Shown one piece after another: positions 16,034-25,704 of a stretch of DNA of 64,000 nucleotides. The stretch covers positions 2,562,001 to 2,626,000 of the forward strand of contig NZ_CP010945.1 of the NCBI RefSeq assembly GCF_000293885.2. The letters are read 5' to 3'. Under the pieces are notes generated by a model that was not told the DNA's origin, did not search any database, and worked only from the letters and a program-made list of their open reading frames with translations. The stretch comes from Pseudomonas fluorescens NCIMB 11764. Its GTDB lineage: Bacteria > Pseudomonadota > Gammaproteobacteria > Pseudomonadales > Pseudomonadaceae. The first letter of the stretch is position 1; each line of letters begins with the position of its first letter. The translations under genes were made by a program, and so were the position numbers.

Positions 16034-18675
16034 CAGCGTTTCACCAATCCAGTCAAGCCGCCCGCAATCAGGGCAGCAGTGTCGGCCAGGGCAACCAGCG
16101 GATCGAGTCCGGCGGGCACGGCCATATAACGGGGTTCCCAGTCAGGCTGGAACTTGTCTTTGAAGCGGCGCAAACCTTGGAAGTTGTAAAGCTGCTCACC
16201 ACGGCGGAAGACCATCGAGCCCAGGCGCTGGGTCAGTGGTGCACCGCGACGGGGTTGCAACCCCGACAGCGGCACCATGCCCAGGCTGAAACGCGCGTAT
16301 CCATGATTTTTATAATGTTGAATCAGGCCGACCATCATGAACTCCATGGTCAGCTTGGGGGCATCCGGGTGCGCGCGCATCAGGTCGAGGCTGGCCAGGT
16401 CGTGGCCGTAAGTCTCGAGCAAGTTGGCGAACGCTACCGGACGCCCTTCGAAACGAATCACCGCGACGCGGAAATGCTTGAGGTAGTCATCGCTGAAACG
16501 ACCGAGGGAGAAACCTTTCTCGCGCACGTTCTTGCCGGTCAGCCAGGCATCGGAAATCACCTTGAGCTCATCCATTGGCGCATGCCCTGGCTCATGGATC
16601 TCCAGCGACAGGCCATCGCGGGTGCCACGGTTCCAGGTGTAGCGCAGGTCTTTCATCTCCTTGCCCTTGGCTTCGAGATCAAAGCGCTGCAGATCGACCC
16701 GGGCTTCTTCGCCGAGCTTGATCGCGGTCAGGCCGATGTCCATGTAGTACGGCAGGTTTTCCGCGCGGACCTGATAGAACACCGGCCGGGCGTGGTGGAT
16801 GTCGCAGAGGTCGCGGAACTGCCAGATCATCTCGGCCCGTTGCTGGGTCGGGCCGATCGGGTCGTACAAGGCCACGAGGCTACGCCCACGGCGGGCGTAC
16901 ATCAGGAACGCCTCGTCGTTGGGGTGGAACAGTAGCGCCTTGTCACCGGTCAGGGCGAGGCCACCATCCGGTTGTGCGGAAGCCATCAGGATTTTTACCG
17001 CGCGGTCCAGCTCATCCGGCGTCGGCAGGTGAATCACCGGGCGCGCAGTGCGCAGCAGCCAGGTCAGGGACACCACCACCAGCAGCACGGCGGCGCCCAG
17101 CAACGAGCGCAGGCCACGCGGGGCGTCGGCGTCGAGGGTGAACTGCCACCAGAGTTGATGGCTGTACGGAACGTCCTGATAAGCGAACAGCAGCAACCAG
17201 ATCGACGCACCGAGCACGCACAGGCTCGACACCAGATACAGCGGCGAAAACGGCAATTCAGTCAATCGGCTCGGGCGATAGAACGAGCGGCGGAAAACCC
17301 CCAGCAGGCTCGCGGTCAGGGTCATCAGGCAGGCTTCTTCCCAGTCGAAACCTTTGAGCAGCGAGAGCACGGCACCGACCAGCAACAGAATGGTGGTGAG
17401 CATCCAGGCGGCCGACAGTCTGCGGCGCAGGCCCTGAGCCAATAGCAGGCAGAGCACGCCGACGAGGCTGGCGCCGAAGTGCGAGGCGTCGACCAGTCGA
17501 TGGGGAATCAGAAAACCGATGTGTTCCAGGCGCGTGTCGATTTCCGGAGTTACGCCGGAGAACAGCAGCACCACGCCAGACAGGAACACCAGCACCGCCA
17601 GAATCGGCGCGGCCAGGCCGGACGCGGCGCGCAAAGACTGACGCGTCTGAAACAGGCGCTGGCCTTCGTTGATCAGCAGCAGCAGACAAGCCACCAGCAG
17701 CGGCAGCACCACGTAGATCAGGCGATAGAGCAGCAGTGCGGCGGCCAGTGGTGCAGCGCCGAGTTTGTCGGCGAAGGCGGCCAGCAGAATCGCTTCGAAT
17801 ACCCCGACACCGCCGGGCACATGACTGAGCACGCCTGCGGCCAACGCCAGCAGGTACACCAGCAAGAACGCACCGAAGGGCGGCGCTTCCGGCAACAACA
17901 GATACAGCACCGTTGCGGCGGCGGCCACGTCAAGGGCGGTAATGATCAGTTGCAGGAACGTCAGGCGGCGGCCCGGAAGGCGCAAGGTGCGACGACCGAC
18001 CTTGACCAGCAGGTTGTCCGCATAAGGCTGCTCCGGCAGGCGACGACGGTAGATCCCGACCGCCAGCACGATAAACAGCAGCAGCACGGCGGCAGCGATC
18101 ACACCCAGCAATATCTCGGAGAGACCGAGGGCGGCGGACGCGGCTGGCAGGTTGCTCAGTGTCGCGAGGGCGGCCAGCGGGGGCAGGGCGCAGCCAAGCG
18201 AGAGACTGGCGAACAGCGTCATGTGCGCGACTTCGGAAGCCCCCAGGCCATGACGTGCATATAAACGATAGCGAACCGAGCCCCCCGAGAGCATCGACAG
18301 ACCGATGGCATTGCCGATGGCGAATGCCGTGAATCCGCCGAGGGCAAGAATTCGCGGCGCCAGCGTTACGCCGGCATAGCGGCTGGCCGACCATTCATAG
18401 CCGAGCAATATGATGAAGCCCACGACCGTCGCTGCCAGTGCGCCCAACAGTGCAGGTTTCGGTACTTCAAGAATCGAGTCGTGCAGAGCGTACAGATCGA
18501 GTTCGCTCAGCAGATGGCGACAGGCAATCAGCGCGATCGCGAACAACAGCAGGGTGACCGCCAGGCCGATGGGCTGGCGATACTTGCTGACCTGATCAAG
18601 CAAGCGCAAACGCTCGGGCTTGATGGGTTGTGTCGCTGTGACAGTGTCTTGTGGATCAGACGAGTTGGCGCGCAT
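16033..18675 (-). CDS. mprF: Bifunctional aminoacyl-phosphatidylglycerol synthase/flippase MprF
   Basis: 880 aa from ATG 18675, with AGAGGTGA 6 nt upstream; the preceding in-frame TTG is less likely. An N-terminal flippase part with many membrane helices (about residues 30-560, including HVPGGVGVFEAILL) is followed by a cytoplasmic GNAT-like synthase domain (about 570-870, with NDEAFLMYARRGRSLVAL and a C-terminal FKDKFQPDWEPRYM). It transfers an amino acid from aminoacyl-tRNA to phosphatidylglycerol and moves the product outward, lowering the negative surface charge and giving resistance to cationic peptides. In P. aeruginosa the product is alanyl-PG; which amino acid is used here cannot be read from sequence. 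Confidence 0.93.
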   Translation of the reverse strand: MRANSSDPQDTVTATQPIKPERLRLLDQVSKYRQPIGLAVTLLLFAIALIACRHLLSELDLYALHDSILEVPKPALLGALAATVVGFIILLGYEWSASRYAGVTLAPRILALGGFTAFAIGNAIGLSMLSGGSVRYRLYARHGLGASEVAHMTLFASLSLGCALPPLAALATLSNLPAASAALGLSEILLGVIAAAVLLLFIVLAVGIYRRRLPEQPYADNLLVKVGRRTLRLPGRRLTFLQLIITALDVAAAATVLYLLLPEAPPFGAFLLVYLLALAAGVLSHVPGGVGVFEAILLAAFADKLGAAPLAAALLLYRLIYVVLPLLVACLLLLINEGQRLFQTRQSLRAASGLAAPILAVLVFLSGVVLLFSGVTPEIDTRLEHIGFLIPHRLVDASHFGASLVGVLCLLLAQGLRRRLSAAWMLTTILLLVGAVLSLLKGFDWEEACLMTLTASLLGVFRRSFYRPSRLTELPFSPLYLVSSLCVLGASIWLLLFAYQDVPYSHQLWWQFTLDADAPRGLRSLLGAAVLLVVVSLTWLLRTARPVIHLPTPDELDRAVKILMASAQPDGGLALTGDKALLFHPNDEAFLMYARRGRSLVALYDPIGPTQQRAEMIWQFRDLCDIHHARPVFYQVRAENLPYYMDIGLTAIKLGEEARVDLQRFDLEAKGKEMKDLRYTWNRGTRDGLSLEIHEPGHAPMDELKVISDAWLTGKNVREKGFSLGRFSDDYLKHFRVAVIRFEGRPVAFANLLETYGHDLASLDLMRAHPDAPKLTMEFMMVGLIQHYKNHGYARFSLGMVPLSGLQPRRGAPLTQRLGSMVFRRGEQLYNFQGLRRFKDKFQPDWEPRYMAVPAGLDPLVALADTAALIAGGLTGLVKR

Positions 18676-18915
18676 CAATCACCTCTTGGATTGTGCGCGA
18701 CAGGATGGGGGTATCCAGCCAAGTTACCAATCCCTGTAGAAAAAAATAATCACAAATATTAACGCCTCTCGCCGGGTGTCGGCGATGGCAGGTCATCCGT
18801 CGTGGAGGATTCCGTCTGCGATCCAGCATAGTCTGATCTCAGCGCTTCAGTGATCCCGAACACTTCCCCACAGAGTGACAGGTCATTGTTGCGAAAGGAC
18901 TTTTTCAACAGATAC

Positions 18916-18947
18916 AAAAAAGGCCACTCTTTCGAGTAGCCTTTTTT
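18916..18947 (-). terminator. Terminator of the downstream initiator tRNA copy
   Basis: Minus strand AAAAAAGGCTACTC-GAAA-GAGTGGCCTTTTTT: an 8-bp stem with a GAAA tetraloop and T run, 6 nt past the CCA end. The same terminator sequence follows the other tRNA copy. Confidence 0.9.
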
Positions 18948-18953
18948 GATGTT

Positions 18954-19030
<77 letters not shown>

Positions 19031-19198
19031 TCTGTGTGGCGGCATTCTATAGAGATACGCCTGTGTGTCAACCGTTAATCCGGAACCGGGTCAAATAAGC
19101 GTGAATAAGCGGCGAACGGTCGCAGGGGAGCGCTAAGTTTCGGAAGCAGAACGATTTCTCGGTTCCGGTGAAAAGAGGGGGCAAAAACAGGCGCGCAC

Positions 19199-19230
19199 AA
19201 AAAAGGCCACTCTTTCGAGTAGCCTTTTTT
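19199..19230 (-). terminator. Terminator of the upstream initiator tRNA copy
   Basis: Same hairpin and T tract as at 18916-18947, 6 nt after the CCA end. Because it lies between the two tRNA copies, each probably has its own transcript and promoter. Confidence 0.9.
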
Positions 19231-19236
19231 GATGTT

Positions 19237-19313
<77 letters not shown>

Positions 19314-19614
19314 TCTGTGTGTCGGCATTCTACAGAGGATCGCCGGGCTGTCAACCTTCAATCTGGATAAAACCTGTTCTGGTTCAATCGGTTAGCTTGA
19401 AAGAACGCCAGTGTAATCGGCTGGGAGTCAGGCGTGGCAAGGCTTCCAGCTCTATCGCAGGCGGTCTTTCGATTGAGAAAATAAATTCATCTGCGACTTT
19501 TCCTACGGGCAGGAAAGAACATTCAGACTACTGGTGCTATATACAGGTGTCAGTGAGATACTGCCAACCCGGCCTGCCATGTCTCCTTTTCTACGCCATG
19601 AACACCGCTTTCAT
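19314..19614. other. Intergenic stretch between tRNA-fMet and dinB
   Basis: 301 bp. The left part is the tRNA promoter (the repeated GGCATTCTA block). The right part has the LexA box at 19531-19546 and the dinB leader. No supported coding frame; the frame open from 19534 is the dinB leader. Confidence 0.6.
19531..19546. promoter_or_regulatory. LexA box (SOS operator) of dinB
   Basis: CTG-GTGCTATATA-CAG, a 16-bp match to the CTG-N10-CAG pattern with the expected AT-rich right half (consensus CTGTATATATATACAG). It lies 68 bp before the dinB ATG, where an SOS operator would be expected. Binding is inferred from the motif and from the known SOS control of dinB. Confidence 0.8.
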
Positions 19615-20676
19615 ATGACCCAGCGAAAAATCATCCACGTCGATTGTGACTGCTTCTACGCTGCCATCGAGATGCGTGACGACCCGCGCCTGGCCGGAAA
19701 ACCGCTGGCGGTGGGCGGGTCGGCGGATCGGCGCGGAGTGATTGCCACCTGCAACTATGAAGCGCGAGCGTATGGCGTGCGTTCGGCGATGTCTTCCGGG
19801 CACGCCTTGAAGTTGTGCCCGGACCTGACCATCGTCAAGCCGCGCATGGACGCCTATCGAGAAGCCTCGAAGGAAATTCACACGATCTTTCGCGATTACA
19901 CCGACCTGATCGAGCCGCTTTCCCTCGATGAGGCCTACCTCGATGTGTCGGACAGTGCGCACTTCGGCGGCAGCGCCACACGAATTGCCCAGGACATCCG
20001 CCGACGGGTGTCCAATCAGTTGCACATCACGGTTTCGGCCGGCGTGGCGCCGAACAAATTCCTGGCCAAGATTGCCAGCGACTGGAAGAAACCCAATGGT
20101 TTGTTCGTCATTACGCCGGATCAGGTCGAGGACTTTGTCAGTGGCTTGCCCGTGAGCAAGTTGCACGGCGTGGGCAAAGTGACGGCCGACAAACTGGGCA
20201 GGCTCGGCATTGTCGATTGCTCGCATTTGCGCGAGTGGGACAAGTTGGCGCTGGTGCGTGAATTCGGCAGCTTTGGCGAACGACTTTGGAGTCTGGCCCG
20301 TGGGATCGATGAGCGGCTGGTGCACAACGACAGTCGGCGGCAATCGATCAGTGTCGAAAACACGTATGACGTGGATCTGCCGGATCTGGTGAGCTGCCTG
20401 GATAAATTACCGGAGTTGCTGGAAACCCTGGCGGGCCGCATGGCTCGGATTGACGACAGTTATCGACCGGGCAAGCCGTTCGTCAAAGTGAAGTTTCATG
20501 ATTTTACCCAGACCACCCTTGAGCAGGCCGGGGCAGGGCGGGACCTGGGGAGTTATCAGTTGTTGCTGACCCAGGCGTTCAATCGCGGCGGAAAGCCGGT
20601 GCGGTTGTTGGGGATTGGGGTCAGGCTGGAGGATTTGCGCGGCGGGTTTGAGCAGATGGAGTTGTTTGAGCGATAA
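19615..20676 (+). CDS. dinB: DNA polymerase IV DinB
   Basis: 353 aa from ATG 19615 (MTQRKIIHVDCDCFYAAIEM). An error-prone Y-family polymerase for translesion synthesis. Seen: catalytic DCDCFYAA near the N-terminus, SLDEAYLDVS with the second metal-binding Asp/Glu, the palm motif YEARAYGVRSAM, the thumb helix-hairpin-helix (LPVSKLHGVGKVTADKL), and a C-terminal clamp-binding tail (FEQMELFER). In-frame ATGs upstream (19579) lack a Shine-Dalgarno. SOS induction is supported by the LexA box. Confidence 0.96.
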   Translation: MTQRKIIHVDCDCFYAAIEMRDDPRLAGKPLAVGGSADRRGVIATCNYEARAYGVRSAMSSGHALKLCPDLTIVKPRMDAYREASKEIHTIFRDYTDLIEPLSLDEAYLDVSDSAHFGGSATRIAQDIRRRVSNQLHITVSAGVAPNKFLAKIASDWKKPNGLFVITPDQVEDFVSGLPVSKLHGVGKVTADKLGRLGIVDCSHLREWDKLALVREFGSFGERLWSLARGIDERLVHNDSRRQSISVENTYDVDLPDLVSCLDKLPELLETLAGRMARIDDSYRPGKPFVKVKFHDFTQTTLEQAGAGRDLGSYQLLLTQAFNRGGKPVRLLGIGVRLEDLRGGFEQMELFER

Positions 20677-20687
20677 CCTCTAAAAAC

Positions 20688-20761
20688 AAAAGATCGCAGC
20701 CTTCGGCAGCTCCTGCGGAGGAAAAATACCGCGTAGGAGCTGCCGAAGGCTGCGATCTTTT
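20688..20761. repeat. REPIN, family C
   Basis: AAAAGATCGCAGCCTTCGG with CAGCTCCTGCG at the left faces CGTAGGAGCTGCCGAAGG with CTGCGATCTTTT at the right. It separates the convergent dinB and lipoprotein genes and, with its T tail, could double as a bidirectional terminator. Confidence 0.85.
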
Positions 20762-20768
20762 AGGAGAC

Positions 20769-21722
20769 TTAATTCGGTCCCGGATCCGCCACCAATCGCC
20801 CGGCATCCTTGGTCAATGACTTGAGGAATTCAGTCTGCAACTCCGGATCGTTGCGAGTCAGCTCGATCAGGCTCTGTTCCAGCTCGCTGGCTTCTTCTTC
20901 CAGGCCCAGCTCCGACAGACGTTTGACCCGGTGGACCCACTGGCTCACTTCGTCGTCTTCAAGATCGTCGTAAATCAGCCCATGGGCTTCAAGCAGTTTG
21001 CCGCGCAACGAGCTGCTGACCGCCAGGGTTGAGTCGGTATGCACATCGTCCTGACCATCTTCGACCTTGATCAGCAGCCGGCTCAGATGGTTGATGTCAT
21101 GTTCGGCGAACGGGCTGTCCAGCAGGTTCAGGCGCAACACGCCATTTTTGTCAGTGCTCAGCTCGAACGTTTCCTTGCCGGCCTTGACCTCCACCGGGCG
21201 CTCACTCCACGGCAGGCTCGAGTATTCCGTGCGCTTGTCGAGCTGGACCTCATCGATACCCGCCAGGTTCTGCTGCGCACGACCGTGCGACGGCGCGTTC
21301 ATGAACGGATTTAGCCCGGCAAAACCGTAACTGAACCAGTCCTTGGTCACGCTATCCGGCAAATTGCCGAGGGTGAACACGTTGACCACGTTCGCGCCGA
21401 CACCAGCCACCACGGCCACCGCGCCCAGCGGGATCTCATAGATCTCCCGCCAGGGTTGGTAAGGCGTGTAGCGGTCGTAATGCCGCGTGACTTCGAACTC
21501 GGTGACTTCGAAGGTCTTCTGCTCGTGGATTTTCACCCGGCGTTGCGGCAGCTCAAGCACCTTGGGCTCACCGACATCGATCTGCAGGCTGTGGTCGAGC
21601 AATTTGCGCTCGACACGTTCCTCGTGCTCGCTGCGTTGCGACATGTGATTGGCACAGCCGCTGACCAGCAGGGTGCCGCACAGGGCGGCACCACCGAGGC
21701 CTAAGGTGTTTCGCTTGAACAT
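20769..21722 (-). CDS. Lipoprotein of unknown function, 317 aa
   Basis: N-terminus MFKRNTLGLGGAALCGTLLVSGC is a lipoprotein signal with lipobox LVSGC (Cys23). After it comes a charged region with beta potential (VEVKAGKETFELSTDKNGVLRLNLLD), a hydrophobic segment near residue 100 (LGAVAVVAGVGANVVNVFTLG), and an acidic helical C-terminus. No catalytic motif recognised. It lies just downstream of proS on the same strand (17-bp gap) and may be cotranscribed with it. Other pseudomonads appear to have the same arrangement, from recall only. Confidence 0.75.
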   Translation of the reverse strand: MFKRNTLGLGGAALCGTLLVSGCANHMSQRSEHEERVERKLLDHSLQIDVGEPKVLELPQRRVKIHEQKTFEVTEFEVTRHYDRYTPYQPWREIYEIPLGAVAVVAGVGANVVNVFTLGNLPDSVTKDWFSYGFAGLNPFMNAPSHGRAQQNLAGIDEVQLDKRTEYSSLPWSERPVEVKAGKETFELSTDKNGVLRLNLLDSPFAEHDINHLSRLLIKVEDGQDDVHTDSTLAVSSSLRGKLLEAHGLIYDDLEDDEVSQWVHRVKRLSELGLEEEASELEQSLIELTRNDPELQTEFLKSLTKDAGRLVADPGPN

Positions 21723-21739
21723 GACTTCTCTATCTGGTG

Positions 21740-23455
21740 TCAGCGGCGGATACGGGCCTGGAGGAAGGACAGCACGTCAGCGACCGGCAGCGCTTGCGCC
21801 TCGGGCTCGGTGCGGCTCTTGTATTCCAGATTGCCTTCGGCGAGGCCGCGGTCACTGACCACGATCCGGTGAGGAATGCCGATCAGCTCCATGTCCGCGA
21901 ACTTGATGCCCGGGCTGGTTTTCTTGTCGCGATCGTCCAGCAGCACTTCGAAGCCGGCCGCAGTCAGTTCTGCATACAGCTTGTCGGTGGCTTCGCGAAC
22001 CTGCTCGGTTTCGTAGCGCAGCGGCACCAGGGCAACCTGGAATGGCGCCAGTGTGTCGCTCCAGATGATCCCGTTCTCGTCGTTGTTCTGCTCGATGGCG
22101 GCGGCCACCACGCGGGAAACGCCGATGCCGTAGCAACCCATTTCCAGGGTGACCGGCTTGCCGTTCTCGCCCAGCACTTCGCACTTCATCGCCTTGCTGT
22201 ACTTGTTGCCCAGCTGGAAGATGTGCCCGACTTCGATGCCGCGCTTGATTTCCAGGGTGCCTTTGCCGTCAGGGCTAGGGTCGCCCGCCACGACGTTGCG
22301 CAGGTCGGCAACGGTCGGAACCGGCAGGTCACGCTCCCAGTTCACGCCGAAGTAGTGCTTGTCATCGATGTTCGCACCGATACCGAAGTCGCTCATCAGC
22401 TCGACGGAACGGTCGATGATGATTGGCAGCGGCAGGTTCAACGGGCCGAGCGAGCCGGCACCGGCGCCAATCGCGTCACGCAATTCGCTTTCCGACGCCA
22501 TGACCAGCGGGCTGGCAACGCCTGGCTGGTTGGCGGCCTTGATTTCGTTCAGCTCGTGGTCGCCACGGATGATCAAGGCAATCAGCTTGCCTTTCTCTTC
22601 GGCGTGCACCACCAGGGTCTTGATGGTCTTTTCGATCGGCAGGTTGAATTTTTCCACCAGCGCGGCGATGGTTTTGGTCTCTGGTGTGTCGACCAGGCGC
22701 AGCTCTTCAGCCGGCGCCGGACGGGAGGTTTCCCGTGGCACGGCTTCGGCCTTCTCGATGTTCGCGGCGTAGTCGGAACCGTTGCTGAAGACGATGTCGT
22801 CTTCGCCGGATTCGGCCAGTACGTGGAACTCGTGGGAGCCGGCGCCGCCGATGGAGCCGTTGTCGGCTTCAACAGGGCGGAATTTCAGGCCCAGACGGGT
22901 GAACACGTTGCAGTACGCCTGGTGCATGCGGTCGTACGTGACCTGCAGCGAAGGCTGGTCAGCGTGGAACGAGTAGGCGTCCTTCATGATGAATTCGCGG
23001 CCGCGCATCAAACCGAAGCGGGGGCGGATTTCGTCACGGAATTTGGTCTGGATCTGATACAGGTTGATCGGCAGCTGTTTGTAGCTGCTCAGCTCGTTGC
23101 GCATCAGGTCGGTGATGACCTCTTCGTGGGTCGGGCCGGCGCAGAAGTCGCGACCGTGGCGATCCTTGAAGCGCAGCAACTCAGGGCCGTATTCTTCCCA
23201 GCGACCGGATTCCTGCCACAACTCAGCCGGTTGAGTACTCGGCATCAACACTTCGAGAGAGCCCGCGGCGTTCATTTCTTCACGAACGATGGCTTCGACC
23301 TTGCGCATCACTCGCAAGCCCATCGGCAGCCAGGTGTATAGGCCCGAGGCGAGTTTGCGGATCATGCCGGCGCGCAGCATCAGCTGATGGCTGATCACGA
23401 CCGCATCGGAAGGCGTTTCTTTCTGTGTGGCGAGCAAAAATTGACTGGTGCGCAT
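21740..23455 (-). CDS. proS: Prolyl-tRNA synthetase ProS
   Basis: 571 aa, begins [20 protein letters not shown]. Charges tRNA-Pro. Class II motif 2 is visible ([23 protein letters not shown] in pieces), TxE motif in CAGPTHEEV, an inserted editing domain of about 170 residues (about 220-400) typical of the bacterial long form, motif 3 ([19 protein letters not shown]), and a C-terminal anticodon-binding domain. Normal length. Confidence 0.97.
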   Translation of the reverse strand: MRTSQFLLATQKETPSDAVVISHQLMLRAGMIRKLASGLYTWLPMGLRVMRKVEAIVREEMNAAGSLEVLMPSTQPAELWQESGRWEEYGPELLRFKDRHGRDFCAGPTHEEVITDLMRNELSSYKQLPINLYQIQTKFRDEIRPRFGLMRGREFIMKDAYSFHADQPSLQVTYDRMHQAYCNVFTRLGLKFRPVEADNGSIGGAGSHEFHVLAESGEDDIVFSNGSDYAANIEKAEAVPRETSRPAPAEELRLVDTPETKTIAALVEKFNLPIEKTIKTLVVHAEEKGKLIALIIRGDHELNEIKAANQPGVASPLVMASESELRDAIGAGAGSLGPLNLPLPIIIDRSVELMSDFGIGANIDDKHYFGVNWERDLPVPTVADLRNVVAGDPSPDGKGTLEIKRGIEVGHIFQLGNKYSKAMKCEVLGENGKPVTLEMGCYGIGVSRVVAAAIEQNNDENGIIWSDTLAPFQVALVPLRYETEQVREATDKLYAELTAAGFEVLLDDRDKKTSPGIKFADMELIGIPHRIVVSDRGLAEGNLEYKSRTEPEAQALPVADVLSFLQARIRR

Positions 23456-23585
23456 GGTTGGCCGTTGTCGGTTGCTGATGACGAGAAATGACGGAGCATT
23501 GTACGGGCGAGATCTGCTGGCGTACAGGCGTGCGGTCGGTGGTGTGGCTCGAGGGCAGGATTCTCCACGCCCTCGGCGAAGCGTC

Positions 23586-25145
23586 CTACGATTCTTCCGC
23601 GACCTGGGTCGGCACCGGTTCTGGCGTCGGTGTCGGGCCTTCGCGGCGGTTCTCCTGGAACCAGTGCAGGGCGATCAACAGCAGTGTCGGAACACCCAGC
23701 AACGCGGTGATCAGGAAGAAATTGTGATAGCCGAACTTTTCCACCATGACCCCGGAATAGCCGCCGATCAGGCGTGGCAGCAGGAGCATGATCGAGCTGA
23801 GCAGGGCGTATTGGGTGGCCGAGAACTTGAGGTTGGTCAGGCTCGACAGATAGGCGACGAACGCCGAGGTCGCCAGGCCCGAGCTGAAGTTGTCGAGGGA
23901 AATGGTCAGGATCAGCATGTTCAGGTTGGCGCCCATGTCGGCGAGCATCAGGAACAGGATGTTGGTGCCCGCTGACGCCACGCCGCCGATGAACAGGATC
24001 GGCAGGATGCCGAAACGCACGATCAGCAGTCCGCCCATGCCGGCGCCGACCAGGGTCATGATCAGGCCGAAGATTTTGCTGACGCTGGCAATCTGATCCT
24101 TGGTGAAGCCTTGGTCGATATAGAACACGTTGGCCATCACGCCCATTACCGTATCCGACATCCGATACGTGGCGATCAGTCCGAGTAGCAGCAGTGCCTG
24201 CCAGCGGTAACGCAGAATGAAGTCGTTGATCGGGGTGAGTACGGGCGCGAGGCCTCGGCGGCCTATGGCCGAAAGGCACAGCGCGGTGAGCGTGGTGTAG
24301 AGAATCGCCCGCAGGAACGCGCGATCTTCCAGCAGCAGGTCGAGCAGGCTCGTGCCTTGGAACAGCACGCTGGCGAAGTCGGTGTTGTAGAGCTGGGTAA
24401 ACATGGCCGGCACGGACACCAGCAGCACGATCAGCACGAACACCGAGGCCAGTTGATGCGCAAAGCTGTAGCGCCCGGCCTGGAGTTGCGTGCGTAACGG
24501 CACTGGCGGTTCACGCATGAAAAACGAGGTGAGCAGCGCCGGAACCATCAGGGCACCGAACAGCAGGTAAGTGCCGGCCCATGCCGAATGCTTGTAGTTG
24601 AAACCGGTGGAGCCGAAGCCTTCGGCAAAGAACAGGGCGCCGGCAGTGGCCAGCAGCGCCGCGATCCGGTAGCCGGACATGTAGCTGGCGGCGAGGGCGG
24701 CCTGACGGGTGTCGTCGGCGATTTCCAGGCGATAGGCGTCGACCGCGATGTCCTGCGTCGCCGAAGCGAAGGCTACGACCACGGCGATTGCGATCAGCCA
24801 GGACAGATGTTTTTGCGGGTCGCAGAAACCCATCCCGATCAGGCCGAGGATTACCAGTGCCTGGGACAGCACCAACCACGAGCGACGGCGACCGAGCTTG
24901 CCAAGCAAGGGCAGGCGCCATTGGTCGAGCAGCGGCGACCAGACCCATTTAAAGGCGTAGGCCAGGCCGATCAGGCTTGCATAGCCGATGGTTTCGCGAG
25001 CCACACCGGCTTCACGCAACCAGACCGACAGTGTCGAAAACACCAGCATGTAGGGCAGGCCGGCGGCGAAACCAAGCAACAACAGCACAAGTGTTGAAGG
25101 GCTGGCATAGGCGGCGAGCGCGGCGCGCCAGGTTTTACGGGGCAT
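23586..25145 (-). CDS. ampG: Muropeptide permease AmpG
   Basis: 519 aa MFS transporter with about 12-14 membrane segments, beginning [20 protein letters not shown]. It imports anhydro-muropeptides for cell-wall recycling, and AmpG activity is needed for AmpC beta-lactamase induction. Features that match AmpG include [23 protein letters not shown], a WSPLLD loop (KFxxxPxxD-like) and [13 protein letters not shown]. Pro/Thr/Glu-rich C-terminal tail ([11 protein letters not shown]). 130 bp upstream of proS on the same strand. Confidence 0.93.
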   Translation of the reverse strand: MPRKTWRAALAAYASPSTLVLLLLGFAAGLPYMLVFSTLSVWLREAGVARETIGYASLIGLAYAFKWVWSPLLDQWRLPLLGKLGRRRSWLVLSQALVILGLIGMGFCDPQKHLSWLIAIAVVVAFASATQDIAVDAYRLEIADDTRQAALAASYMSGYRIAALLATAGALFFAEGFGSTGFNYKHSAWAGTYLLFGALMVPALLTSFFMREPPVPLRTQLQAGRYSFAHQLASVFVLIVLLVSVPAMFTQLYNTDFASVLFQGTSLLDLLLEDRAFLRAILYTTLTALCLSAIGRRGLAPVLTPINDFILRYRWQALLLLGLIATYRMSDTVMGVMANVFYIDQGFTKDQIASVSKIFGLIMTLVGAGMGGLLIVRFGILPILFIGGVASAGTNILFLMLADMGANLNMLILTISLDNFSSGLATSAFVAYLSSLTNLKFSATQYALLSSIMLLLPRLIGGYSGVMVEKFGYHNFFLITALLGVPTLLLIALHWFQENRREGPTPTPEPVPTQVAEES

Positions 25146-25188
25146 GGGCTGAAGTCTGCCTCAAGATTACGGAAACAAAGCGCGCACT

Positions 25189-25542
25189 CTAACCGCTGTG
25201 CTCTACCGGGCGCCAGCCATGGCGCTGAATATCAACACGATTGTTCAGGACACTGATCCCTTCGGAGCGTAATCGCGCGCGCTGCTCATCCCCTGAGGGA
25301 CTGCCCACCGGCAGGCTGATTCGACCGCCGGCGCCGAGCACGCGGTGCCAGGGCAGTTTGGTGTCGCCGGGCAACTGGCTCAGGGTACGACCGACCCAGC
25401 GCGCCGCGCGGCCGAGTCCTGCCAGTTCGGCCAGCTGACCATAACTCACGACTTTGCCCTCGGGCACCTGCGCCAGGGTCAGATAGAGCGCCGTGCGTCG
25501 GATTTGCGCGGCACTTTCTGTTTCGAGGGTGGGGTCAGTCAC
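25189..25542 (-). CDS. Alkyltransferase-like (ATL) protein, MGMT family
   Basis: 117 aa from GTG 25542, which has AGGAAG 8 nt upstream; an ATG at 25569 has no Shine-Dalgarno. It is the DNA-binding half of O6-alkylguanine-DNA methyltransferase: VVSYGQLAELAGLGRAARWVG (helix-turn-helix, with the Arg finger) then PWHRV at residues 64-68. In active methyltransferases the motif is PCHRV; here Trp replaces the acceptor Cys, as in E. coli Atl. Such proteins flag alkylated guanine for nucleotide excision repair and cannot remove the lesion themselves. Confidence 0.9.
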   Translation of the reverse strand: MTDPTLETESAAQIRRTALYLTLAQVPEGKVVSYGQLAELAGLGRAARWVGRTLSQLPGDTKLPWHRVLGAGGRISLPVGSPSGDEQRARLRSEGISVLNNRVDIQRHGWRPVEHSG

Positions 25543-25704
25543 GTTCGGGCTTCCTGAAGAGGTTCGCATTACCGTCTGTAGAGTAAATCCTTGATCGCTT
25601 ACTGAGAAATGAACTCGGTGGGAATAGTCGTGTCAGTCCAAGCTAGGGCCTTGTTCCTTGGGATAATGCCGACTTTTTTCGCAAACTTGAGCCTGTATTT
25701 GCTT

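Noticed and set aside
21737..23341. A 534-codon plus-strand frame opposite proS
   Set aside because: ProS is complete on the minus strand with all class II motifs; the antisense product has no recognisable domain.
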